A stretch of 64,000 bases of DNA from Rhea pennata (lineage: Eukaryota; Chordata; Aves; Rheiformes; Rheidae), in NCBI RefSeq assembly GCF_028389875.1, contig NC_084672.1, forward strand, positions 6,560,458 through 6,624,457. Reading direction: 5' to 3'. Under the pieces are notes generated by a model that saw only the letters and a program-made list of their open reading frames with translations, ran no database searches and was not told the origin of the DNA. Below, in pieces: positions 1 to 10,882 of this stretch. How positions within the stretch are numbered: the stretch's first letter is position 1; the number at the start of each line of letters is the position of its first letter. Made by a program: the position numbers and the translations under genes.

Positions 1-45
1 ACTGGCCGCTTCCCATCACTAGAATATTAAACTGCAGTTAAAAGG

Positions 46-76
<31 letters not shown>

Positions 77-86
77 AGAAGAAGAA
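46..86. repeat. A29 tract with GAA repeats
   Basis: A run of 29 A bases at 46-74 is followed by four GAA units. No retrogene or LINE body was recognised upstream of it. Confidence 0.9.
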
Positions 87-904
87 AATGAAGCATTGCC
101 CAATAGATAGATGCTTACTTCAAAGTCATGAAAATGTTTGTCCCTTCACCAGGTTTGACACGAACTCTCCCTCTTTTCCCTCATCTCCGCTCCTTCCCGC
201 GCAGGATATCCTCACGGCAGCCTGAGTCTGCTGTATTTATGAATCATCAGGTCTGGGGCATGCTCCTGCTACACCCTGGCGAGGCGCGGAAGCTTTCTGG
301 GAGAGAGCTACGCTCAAGTGCACAATAAGAACGAAGAGTCAAGGCGACAGGACACAGAGCTGAACATAGGGAACAGCAAGAAAAGCTAAAAGATGTGATG
401 GGCCGTATGGGCAGGAGTCCGTTTGAGAGCCAGGTGGAAATAATCAACAAACGTGTCACTTGTATCCAGCTCTTCCCACCAGATATTCTCCTAACAGGAA
501 CTTCCTCCCCAGCTTCTTTCCTTTCTATGCAAGGACTCCAAAATTCACCCCTTCATGTGGGGCGAGCTGGACGAGGAGGGAGGGTGCAGCACAGCCCTGT
601 CATACTCAGAAACAGTAAGACACGTGTCTTTGGCCTCATCCCATTGAGATGGCACTTTCCCCCTTTCTTCACGCGTCGTCCTCTTGGATGATGAACTAGA
701 CGCCTTCCTGACCGAAAGTACCTGTTTGCTCTCATGTGTCAAGAAATCTGACAACAAAACGCTGAGAATTACTTATTGTTACGGCTCGGGGACAAGATTA
801 CATCTCCAAGTTTATAAAGCAGCAGCTACATTTGCGCCATTAAATACAAACAATTTTAATAATCAGCACGATATTTGCTTCTTTCGGCAGGGTGCCTTGT
901 CATT

Positions 905-1135
905 ACTTTAACAATAATAATACTTGCTCTTCATTTGCTAAGTGTTATTATGATTATTATTCAGAAGCTTTACTATAATTAACTAACTGAGCCTCACAAC
1001 ACCCCTGTGAGTCAGGTAAAGGAAGAATTATGACTCCCTCAGTTTTACCCAGCAACATGGTGGCAGGCAAGGTACAGAGGACCCTTGAATTAAAACCAAT
1101 GGTTCTTGCTTCAAAATCCCATGCACAAACCATAC
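905..1135 (+). mobile_element. MIR-like ancient SINE fragment
   Basis: GCCTCACAACACCCCTGTGA, then GTCAGGTAAAGGAAGAATTA and a decayed TTTTACCCAGCAACATGGTG are in the order of the MIR 3' half (cctcacaacaaccctgtgaggtaggt...attatccccattttacag). The same core is found across amniotes. Confidence 0.65.
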
Positions 1136-3274
1136 CTCGAATTGTCTGCTTACAGTTCACCATCTCGTGCTAGTGTCACTTCAAGCGCACCACAGTGACA
1201 TTTTGAAGAGGAAAAAAAAAAAAGAAAAAAGAAAAAAAAAGAGAAAATAGAGACATTGCAATCCCTAACAATGCTGAGACACCTTGTTCTCCGCAGTTTA
1301 ACAACCTCTGTTGGCAGTTCCCACTCCCGCCCGGTGTCAGTGCCTGAATTCTGAGCACTCACTTTTAGTGCGTGCATCCTACACATCTGTATCTATACAG
1401 GCGACAGCTTCTGTCTGTAATAGCCACCTGTGAGACCAGGGAAGAGGCATTAAAAATTAAAGAACTGCAGAGTAGATTGGAAGGCAATCTTGGGTTTATA
1501 GGCAGGGAAGCGTTTGACAGGTGGTCTCTGCGAAAGAAGTGGCCTTAGAGACACATTTCTCCTGATTTTATTTTTTAATTAATTTTTATTCTCAGTATTA
1601 TTATGTCCCCTTTCCCTCCCCCTTTCTTTTCTCCTCACTTCCAGCCTGGAATGCTATTAAACATGCCAGATACCACAGTGCAATTACATGTACCTTTAGT
1701 ATCACCATGCAGCAGGGATTTTTTAAAGAGCTTCTCTTCCACTCAACAAGTTTCTCCGTAGGCCTTAACAGAAGCTCAAACTGCAGCGCTTATCAACTTA
1801 AAAACAGCAGCTTATCCCATAGCTTGCTACAGCGATGCATCCAGGAAAGCCTGTATTTACAAGGGCTGCTCAGCGATGAGCAGCAATTCAGGACCTAGGT
1901 CAAGCATGTGTCCGTTAAGCTCTTCCACATGTGCCATTCAGGCCCTTCCTGTTTGGGTTTCACGTACCGGTTTTACACCTCTTGCCTCACATAAAAACAA
2001 ATGACCTTAGAGAGACCAGGAGGGCCATCTCGATCACTGTCTACTGGGTAGACTTCATCTCCTGCCATAAAAATGCTTCCTTGCCTTCCCTCCCATTCAC
2101 CCCTCACATTCCCACTTTTAAGTTAATTGTAATAACACATCTGCAGTCAAACAACAGAAACCAGTGCGGCTGCCCGCTCCCGCCAGGGCCCTCCTAACCC
2201 ACCACCCGCTCCCCCCAGGCTTTGCTTCATTGACTCTTCCAAATCCACCACATTTAGACGAGAGCACTTAACCTTCTGCAGAATATTTTTATGCTCCATT
2301 TTCCATTCCATTAGGAAGGAGATGAAAGTAAGCAGAGGATGCTTTTGTACAGCTGCTGTCACTGCCAGCAGATGTGCTCTCCCAAGGATATGTATGTTTT
2401 AAGAGTAGACTTGAGCACTTTTGTGTGAGGGGTTTTGGTGAGGGAGGGACATGTGGAAGAACTTTAAATGATGCTGGGTTTAAACCCAGTGCGATGACTT
2501 ACATCCAAACCAGAGCAATCTGCACTTATCCTGTCCTCCAGCTTCCTCGTGGAGGCTGTACCACTCACATCTGCTGCACTTGTAGTTTCAGCACCATTTT
2601 CCACTTTCTATATAGGCAAGACTCAAGCTGTAGTCTTGTCTAGCTATAGACTTTTACCACCTGAGGAAAAAGATCTGTTGCTGTGCTATTAAGTTTTTTC
2701 ATGGCACTAACCCCCATGTTGCAAATCATTTCTAGGTTTTTCTAAGAATTCTTTCAAAGTAACCATAGGAAAATATATATTTTTAATCTAATTTTTAAAT
2801 ATACAATACAATGACTAGAAGCTTTCCTGTTGAGAGCAGAAGATAGCACTTGTGCAAATGATAAGAAACGTGAGCCTGTTTGCCATGTTGTGGCCCACTG
2901 ACAACCAGTGTTGAGGAAAGCTTGGGAAGCTCCGAGTGCAGGAAGAATGACTCTAATAAAAGGCTTCTAGATCATGTCCTCCCAGGAGACATTTCACCCA
3001 CCGCAAAGATGCAAGCACATCTGGGATAGGCATTTGGCACTGGCAGCAAAACCTAAGTATAATGCAGAGGGAAATGAAGAATCTTTTCTGCAACTGAACT
3101 GCCGGATATATTTTAGCTAGGAAGATCCTGTCTGGAAGCTGTTCAGTCCCATGTCTACTCATGCTTACAAGCTGTGCATTAAAGTGTGCCTGGTCATGAC
3201 CTCTGTTTTCCATTTCAGGTTAGAGGAAGGAAGATGTCGGGATGGTTAGGGGAAGGTGCTGTCAGGATGGTCAG

Positions 3275-3425
3275 GGGGTTAGTTCAGACCTGAGTTTCCC
3301 AAGTTCAGCTCCTTGCTCGGCACAGACTTCTTGTATGATTGAAGGTAAGTCACTTAATCTCAATTTCCCATCTGTAAACTCACAGTATTATTGTGAGTGC
3401 AAATGTGGCAAGGACAGGGAGGTGC
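3275..3425 (+). mobile_element. MIR-like ancient SINE fragment
   Basis: The order TTCAGCTCCTTGCTCGGCAC, GATTGAAGGTAAGTCACTTA, ATCTCAATTTCCCATCTGTA, then a TTATTGTGAGTGC block is the MIR core (agctctgccac...gggcaagtcacttaacctct...cagtttcctcatctgtaaaatggg...gttgtgag). Confidence 0.7.
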
Positions 3426-5294
3426 TCTGCTGCAGCGGCAGACAGTGGAGAGGAACCTTATAGAGGCTGACCCTCCAGAGCAGCAGGAAACATGACTTTT
3501 TATTACGGACTGAGAGGGAAGAGTGCCCCAGTCTCTGCTCCCGAATGCAAATCAGCTCAAGATGGTGTTAATAAAGCTATAGCACATCCTAGTTAAATAT
3601 TTCAGACAAGTACTGTTCTGCAGGCTAGCTGGGATGACATCTGAGAACAAGGCCAGAGAGGAACTTTCTTCATACCCTGCTCAGCCCACAAACTGCTTTA
3701 GTTGTTTGCCCAGATACAACATCACCAATCACCCTCCCCACTTTTAGTGCCTTCAGAACCAAATCAAAACTACACAAATCACTTTCTTCCTGTCCCTTCC
3801 CTTATTACACCAGAGGCTCAGAGACTCACTCTGGCTTACCAGTCTCCTTGCATTAGTTTGATGATAAGCTACCAGTTTACCTATAATTTGACAGCCTATA
3901 AAAATCTTTGTGGCTATTGCATAATAAATAAAATAAATAATAACTTGCCTTCATAAGCATCAACTAAAATGACCAGGATTTGATAGCCCCTGTGATAAAG
4001 AGTAGATTTCCTTTCCTGGGAACACAGAAAAACTAATCAGATTTAGTTGGCAGATATCAAAAAACAACCAATCGGAGAATCAGTGCTGGGTTGCACAATC
4101 CCCCCCCAGTCTCTTCTAATACAGAAGGGCACGAAGGGAAAGGACATTAAAAAGATATTGTATCCGTGTCTCCCTGTGCTAGATGCAACGCCCTGGCACG
4201 CTGACAGATAGCTGGCAGCTCTCCCTTCTTTGGAACGAGGTTAGTGGCCTGCACAGCCCAGACAGCAGTTTAACCCGAGGGTCAGAGGCCAGTCAGGCGT
4301 TATCTACCGACCGGGTGCGTTTCCTCCACATCTGCGACTTCGCTGTTCCCGAAAAGACACTGACAGGAGGACAAGAGCTAATGGGATCTCCGCCGGTATT
4401 TAGAAATTTAAAGGTCCGCATTCGTTTTTAATGACTCGGGGAACTCGCTTGAAAACAAAAACAAAAAAATCCCAAGCAATTTAAACAGTGGAAGGGAGAG
4501 AAACACTTTTAGCCTTCACTGTTTGCTTTTTTTTGGAGCATCTAGCTTGTAGAAAAAGGAGAGGGTTGCTGAGTGCTTTGTTCACGAAAGCATAATTTTC
4601 AATATAACATTCTGACTATGGGAGGGATTCTATACAGATGTGCCTTGGATATTCATTATTACACTCTTATTGTACAGAATAAAAATAATCCATGTCCTAG
4701 TAATGCAAAAATCATCATTATCTCCTCCTCACTCTTCCACACAAATAGTTTGACAGACCCTTAACAATTAGCATGATATATACGGCTAGTTTGTGAGCTA
4801 AGTTTGGTATATCCCTGAGATGTTTTAAAGCCATCTTTGGTTTCCAACTGGCTTGGAGCTGCCAGCACCTATATCAACTAAAGCAGCCCTAAATTTGATC
4901 ACGGTGGTGCCAGTAGCCAGACGGGATCCTTGGTTATGACAATTATGTCCCATCTGCCAGGAACCAGGCAGGAGAGGGCAGAGATGCTGGTACTGAAGCT
5001 CTTTCTCTGTCAGAGACTCTCTAACACTGGCTGGAGTCCCTAAGTGACCAGCCCTCCCACTAGGATCACTGCTTTGCATCAACAAGGGCTATAAAGCAGC
5101 CTCTGCTGATGCAGAACATTTGGCTGAGGTCTGTCATATCAGAGAAAATAAAGCCACATGCAATTATCCGCGTAGGGTTGAGCTCCTTTTATTGATGATG
5201 CTGAAGCTTTAAGTCTAGAGTAATACAACTATGGATGGAGCCAAGCTGACTGTCTCCAGCACAGGACACGCCAAGATTTTTAAGTGTACTGCAA

Positions 5295-5296
<2 letters not shown>

Positions 5297-5329
<33 letters not shown>
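5297..5329. repeat. T33 homopolymer
   Basis: A run of 33 T bases. On the minus strand it reads as a poly(A) tail, but no recognisable retrocopy lies beside it. Confidence 0.95.
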
Positions 5330-5332
<3 letters not shown>

Positions 5333-5609
5333 TTGTTACCCTCTCAGATGATGAAATCAAAGCATTACTAATCATTTTGGGATTATTAAAATACCAAAGA
5401 ATTTTTCACATATGCTTAGCTACTTGTACAGATCTCACCAAAAAATAGTGACCAGAGGACATATCATAGGGATATATAATCAGTTCTTAGGAGTTACATT
5501 GATACTCACTGAATTGTTCTTACCCATATCACAAAACCATCCCTCCAGTAAACATCTTTACTGGCACTCTCTGCAGAGGGGTAGCCAGTATCAACACAGT
5601 CTCTGTATT

Positions 5610-5925
5610 TTAAAGGTGACAGAGATTGATGAGGTCATTTTTCCATCCTTCATTTCATTTCCCTCCCCATCTACAAGGCTGATCCTTAGGAGAATATTCT
5701 TGTGGGGTTTGTCTAGACTACTCTTTAATTGACTCTAGTGACACGACTTCCGCCATTTCCCTGGGGAGATCATTCCACAGTCTAATAGGCCTCGTCACCA
5801 GGAAATGTTTCCTGATATTCACCTACCTCATCCTTGCCCACTCCCATCCCAAGAGCTATGCTCAGATAGATGTCTTGAGCTTGCACAACTGTATATCCCA
5901 TCCATCTCTCAAATATACTTATATA
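5610..5925 (-). mobile_element. Old CR1-like LINE fragment
   Basis: On the minus strand the sequence reads ATATCAGGAAACATTTCC, then GACTGTGGAATGATCTCC, then CAGGGAAATGGCGGAAGTC, the order seen in the 3' untranslated part of old CR1 families (gatattaggaa... / ...ggaatgatctcccagggaaatggtggaa...). It is strongly diverged and its ends are approximate. Confidence 0.65.
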
Positions 5926-6119
5926 TAGACCATGCTTCCACTAGTCTAGTCAACTGTTGTTTGAGAAGCAGTAAACGTCTTCCTATAAAGTCCTAGGTAA
6001 GCAAAATTATTTTCCTTTACTGCCTTGTCTGCACAATAACTTGATTAGCTTACAGAAAAGAAGTTGATAGCAGGGGGAACGAAACCTTTTGGGAAACCAT
6101 ATAAAACAATTAGTCATAT

Positions 6120-6450
6120 GTTTTTAATTTTTTAAATGGGCAAAAAATGCATCTGTTTCGTTATATTTTCAATCAGCTCCAAAATTCAGAATCTACAAAA
6201 ATAGCTTTGCCACATGATTACTTCAAAAGAAATCACTTCAGATACACTTTCCGTCAGGGGTAAGAGCATAAATAATGAACAACAGTTTAATACGGGATTA
6301 ATAGATAAATTAATAATGGGTAAATCAATTGTTATAGATTGTTCAATAATGTGCTTATTAGTCAAGCTTACGTTCATCTATACTACCAGAACTGATGCGC
6401 TTTTAATAAACTGTAAGATGTTATACATTAGCTGAGCATTCTTCCCTATT
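6120..6450. promoter_or_regulatory. Candidate conserved non-coding element, AT-rich
   Basis: About 330 bases are rich in homeodomain-type TAAT cores (GGATTAATAGATAAATTAATAATGGG region), with CAATTG and ATTGTTC (SOX-like) words and no repeat character. This composition is typical of developmental enhancers in gene deserts. The call rests on appearance only. Confidence 0.3.
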
Positions 6451-7099
6451 AATTATTTACTAACTCTTTATAAACTATTTATAATTGCATTCTGCATATA
6501 AAAACATGATCTTTGATTCAAAAGTAAATGATAATTCAGAACAGTTGCTGCTGGTCTAAGCTGGTGGTGCACAGGAAAGTGCAACCGAACTGTCGAGGCA
6601 GCATACGGCAGCCCACCTCGTCCCCACAATTTGCTTTGACTGATTTTGTGGCGCTGAGGAAACTTGATAGGCAAGATAAAATGATCTGTAATTTTGCACA
6701 GCTCAGTAGCCAAAGATACTTAGAGCATGACCAATGCTCAAGTTCAGTGTTGGAAAAACCCTTTTCATCTCCAAATCTGGGACTAGATTAGGAACACAGG
6801 GTAAGAGGGGACCACCTGGACTATTGAATCTAGTCCCTTCTGTGCAACAGACATTGAGTTCAGAAGAATGATGATGTCTCTTCTCCTTACAAGCCCTGTC
6901 CAGGCACAGAAACCCTCTCCTCTGCTTCAAGCACAAGCCATGCCAAAAATGACTGAAGAGCTACTGAGAAGAAATGGAATACTAAGACTTCATTGATTAG
7001 CAAAGGGCCTGGAATCTGGCAGATCCTCCGTGTCCTGGAAAAAGTAATGTCCGAGTCTTGAAAAGAGTAATCTATTGAGAGCCACAGATGAAAGAAAAG

Positions 7100-7560
7100 A
7101 TCCAGGTTACTGGCCAGCTGGAGAATGGTAAGAATTTGCTTGGGCCAAGAAGCAGCATAAAAGGCTAGAATGCATTAAGAAAGGTGCTTTTAGTAAGGAC
7201 AAAAGTAGTATCAGCATTGAAAGCACGGATAAAAAAAAAGGAATATTTCATCTGTATTTAAGAACAACAAACTTACTGGAACAAATACAGAGATGACTAT
7301 AAATATGTATCTCGTATAAATGGAGATTAAGAGAATTTGTCTTACTTAACCAAAGACTAAAAGAGGTATGATTACTCTTTCTAAATATATTCAGAGTTTA
7401 GGAGAGTGGGACCATAGAAAAAGTTAAAAAAAAAAATACGTCAGAGGACTCTATTGACACTAGATCAGTTGATTATAGATTGGTCATGAATAAGCCTAGC
7501 ACAGAAATTGAAGTGAGAATGCTGGTTATCTGAGCACTGAAACTCTCTAATCATTTTCTA
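7100..7560 (+). mobile_element. Very old CR1/L3-like LINE fragment
   Basis: Diverged phrases occur in the expected CR1/L3 order: AGCATAAAAGGCTAGAATGC, a middle part with ACAAATACAGAGATGACTAT, then TTGTCTTACTTAACCAAAGA, CTAAAAGAGGTATGATTACT and CTTTCTAAATATATTCAGAG. These recall the late ORF2/3' region (tttagcctagcaaagagaaggctgag...gatctgatcactctctataaatac). Divergence is high and limits are uncertain; a further relic may run to about 7860. Confidence 0.5.
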
Positions 7561-8559
7561 AAATCTGCATCATACTAAGGAATCTCAATTGGAATTTGAT
7601 AAGCCATTGGAAGGGATTGCATTGCCAAGACGACATGAAACCTGTGTATTCCCAAGGGGTCAAAAGGAGACGGATCACTGTTTATCTGCTCTGCAGAGCG
7701 GGAAAGATTTTGGATTCTAGAAGCGTTATAGGGTTTGTTTTGTTTTGCTTTTGGCCTTTCTTTGCATTATTACTGATCGTCTGTTGCTAGGAACAGGATG
7801 CAGAAAGGTCCGCGGATGTTCTTACAGGTCCATGTGTCTCCAGTTTAAATGGAGGCTGCAACTGATGGATGGCCTCTTGGGAGCAGATTAAAATTTGTTG
7901 AGTATACCTAAATAACATAAACATGCTTTATTTCTTTAGATAACTTGATAGTACTTGGTGAGTGATGGGGCAAAATGGAAAGAAAATTCTTCTGGGTATT
8001 TGCACTACTTAGATTTCATTTTGAACCCAATCCCCACATGCTTCCTAGATGGTCTATCTTAGTTTGTGTCTGAATGACCTTTGAAGGCTTGAATATCCTG
8101 GACTCTTCTGAATCAAGTTTGGGGCTGCAATTCTCCCTCCCTGGAGGAAAAAAAACTTCAGAAAGAGCTGGAACAGAAAAAGGATTTGTTTCGGCTTGTA
8201 GATTGGGTGATTTATCCAGTTTGGAAACAGAGTGACAGAGTCCTGTTTCCCTAGAATCAAGCTGAATGTGAAGAAACTAGTCAACATTTGCAATAAAGTT
8301 ATTATTATTGTTGGATCTTCCCCATCATTAGGCTATGCTTAGGAGATTAACTTTTTTTTTTTTCCTGCCAAGTACTTTCTAAGAATACTTACTAATTCAG
8401 CCAGAGGAGTGGCCCAAGTAACGAGAGTCTTGTCCTGTTCTGTCCTCCCATGCGCAACTCAATCTTCCTCTGTGCTCGCCCAGGAACAGCAGCAGCCTCT
8501 TTCGGATGTCTGTGCTATAAGTGGAGAGAGGTTTTGACTTAAAAGACCACTGACAACTG

Positions 8560-8870
8560 GTTTTAAATCTCGAGTTAATTTGTTGTCAAAGTCATTTTTT
8601 AACATAATTTGGGGGTTCTTTCAAGTGATGAAAGAGCAAGGGATCTGTTAAATGAAGGAGAATTAATTATTCCCAACTGTTACCAAAAACGCAAGCACAA
8701 TGAGGTTGCTTTAGAGCAAATGAAATTGATTTTAAACAAAAGTGAACCTGACTGCTTGCGTTTCATCGCTTGCTCCGCGGTGCTGACAGCAGCACTTCTT
8801 TCTCCAAGGCAGGCCGGCTGCTCCAGACTTTGCTTCTTGTTGAACAGAATTAAGTATTAATCCGGCCACT
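8560..8870. promoter_or_regulatory. Candidate conserved non-coding element
   Basis: Single-copy stretch with GAGTTAATTTGTTGTCAAAG, GGAGAATTAATTATTCCCAA (palindromic around TTAATTAA-like core) and AATGAAATTGATTTTAAACA words. It contains homeodomain-like and TGATTT-type sites. No repeat match was noticed. Confidence 0.25.
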
Positions 8871-9196
8871 TTTAGAGAGAGCTGCAAGATAACCCTATTT
8901 GTTCAGATCGTCTCATCTGATCAAGTCTTGTTTCCCAACTGATTGGGAATATATACAAGGGTGACAAGCATCTGTCTTACGGAGATCTTCAGGTTTGACG
9001 CTTGTGAATTCTCATTCGTCCCTGAGCACCCCTGTTTCTCTCCATAAGTGAATATCAACTTAAACACTAAATCTGGAATTTAGGAGCTCTGACCTTTCTT
9101 TTCCAAAAAAGCCTTTCTGTCACATTTTTGGCACTTCTTTTTTAATCTGCCTCTTGCCATTATTCTTTTACTGCTAAAGGATGTTCTGATGCAAGT

Positions 9197-9213
9197 TTTC
9201 TTCTTCTTCTTCT

Positions 9214-9236
<23 letters not shown>
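9197..9236. repeat. TTC repeat joined to T21
   Basis: Six TTC units run into 21 T bases, a polypyrimidine microsatellite. Confidence 0.95.
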
Positions 9237-9244
<8 letters not shown>

Positions 9245-10816
9245 ACATACTATTAGATCAATTTGGGTAAAAAACACAAGGTAAGGAGTTGCTAAATGAT
9301 GATGATAGATGTGACATATTAACCAGGTGTAAATGTGCCACACTACAGCTCTGGATTTTAAATCATTACTAAAAGGTTCCAAACCGTTTCTCTCACAGCC
9401 CACAACATACGCAGAGCAGTGTAGGGGAGCCCAACTCACTCCATCTCAACTGCTCCCTGCCTATAGAGCTGCATTAAGAAACACTGTATGAAATGAGTTG
9501 AGTTGCTCTACTACAGCAGAAAAGAAGAGCTAAATCCTCTCCTAGTGGGTGCTTCTAGACCCACGGAGCCTTCAGAGAAAAGAGAGTGGTCTGGAAATAT
9601 TATCCAAAGCCACCGAGCAATTTAGAAGTCTGGGGTGGCCTCATTTGAGCTCATGGCATATTCCTGGCATGGTACCAGATTCAATGATCATCATGTTGAT
9701 AGAGCTTAAAGTCATCTTGGAACCCACTCTCCAAGCTGCATCCAGGCTGGACACAAAGACCTGATCCAGCATGCAGAAATGACAGCTAAGCTACCCATGT
9801 GCGACACTAGTTGCAAGCAGAAACAATCAGTGTTGGAGTATTTCACAAAATGGTTTCCATATGGTGCCAGCAGCTTTTTAAATATTAACCAGCAAGATCT
9901 GCTGGCTGCCACTCTGGGATTACTGTCTTTGACACTGGTGATCCCAGCACGTCAGCATAATTCAACAGCCAAATCCTGGCTTCCAATGAGTGGCTTGCAG
10001 ATGTGGATTTTAATTTTCAGCTCTGAGTTACACTTGCCCTACCTGGCAACATGCTTTCTCATACTCATCACATAAAGCACTGCAATGTTGCTCCAAGGAA
10101 ACCTCAAGCAGCTTCCTCTTCCTATGGCAGCTCCACCAAATGGCCTCACAGAGCCTTGTTCTGTGTTCGGCCACAACAACCCAAACACACAGTGAAAAAA
10201 AACGTTTGTGGCTCAGAACCTACCTTACACAGGAGCAAGTCACTTGAAGACTGGCAGTATGGAAAGGACACCTTCCCAACACCACCTACAGACATCTCTA
10301 GAGGATCTTTTTATCATTTTTCATCCAAAGGAGATTGGAAAGTCTGGAAAAGCTTGATAATTGGCATCTTAGGGTTGTATCATCTTCTATCTGACAACTC
10401 CAGAGCTCAGCTGATAGTGTTGTCCTTTGCTTAGGATGAAATGATAGTGCACTTCCAGAGCTCCTGCAGCCTCACAGGCTGAGTTTTTCCAGTGCGATCT
10501 TACATAGTTCACTCCACTGTGTTGCTTTCCTTGCTGAAAAGACAAGACAGCTCCTTAGTGAAAATTCCTGTTTCACTTCTTCAGTTTATTTAGCATGAGT
10601 AACTTTATATAAAATTTTTCACTAATAGGTTTCCACATTTGTACTTAGTGAATCCCTAATAAATATGTTTAGAATAGACTTTAACGCAGGTCCTCCTCAT
10701 AAACAAGTATCTATATTTGTCCTCCAGTTGTATGTTACAAATAGCATACACAAAATTTTTCTGCATACAGATGCTTCTTTTGAATTTAGCAGAGAACTGA
10801 AGTATTTGGGAAGTTA

Positions 10817-10882
10817 TACTGTATGAAAGTCTGAAAAGTACTGTACTGAAAGTACAGTACTGTATGCTGAAAGTCTGAAAAG
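10817..10882. repeat. Direct repeat flanking a perfect hairpin
   Basis: The 15-base word TGAAAGTCTGAAAAG occurs at 10824-10838 and again at 10868-10882. Between them, overlapping the first copy by two bases, lies a perfect inverted repeat with 11-base arms (AGTACTGTACT / AGTACAGTACT) and a three-base loop GAA, at 10837-10861. TACTGTATG precedes both copies, so the unit was duplicated. Confidence 0.9.

Noticed and set aside
5297-5329. Homopolymer T and A runs as tails of processed pseudogenes
   Set aside because: No gene-like sequence was recognised next to any of the long A or T runs.
6735-6850. Possible CR1 fragment around GGACCACCTGGACTATTGAA
   Set aside because: The likeness to the CR1 3' end is too weak to call; only a few words agree.
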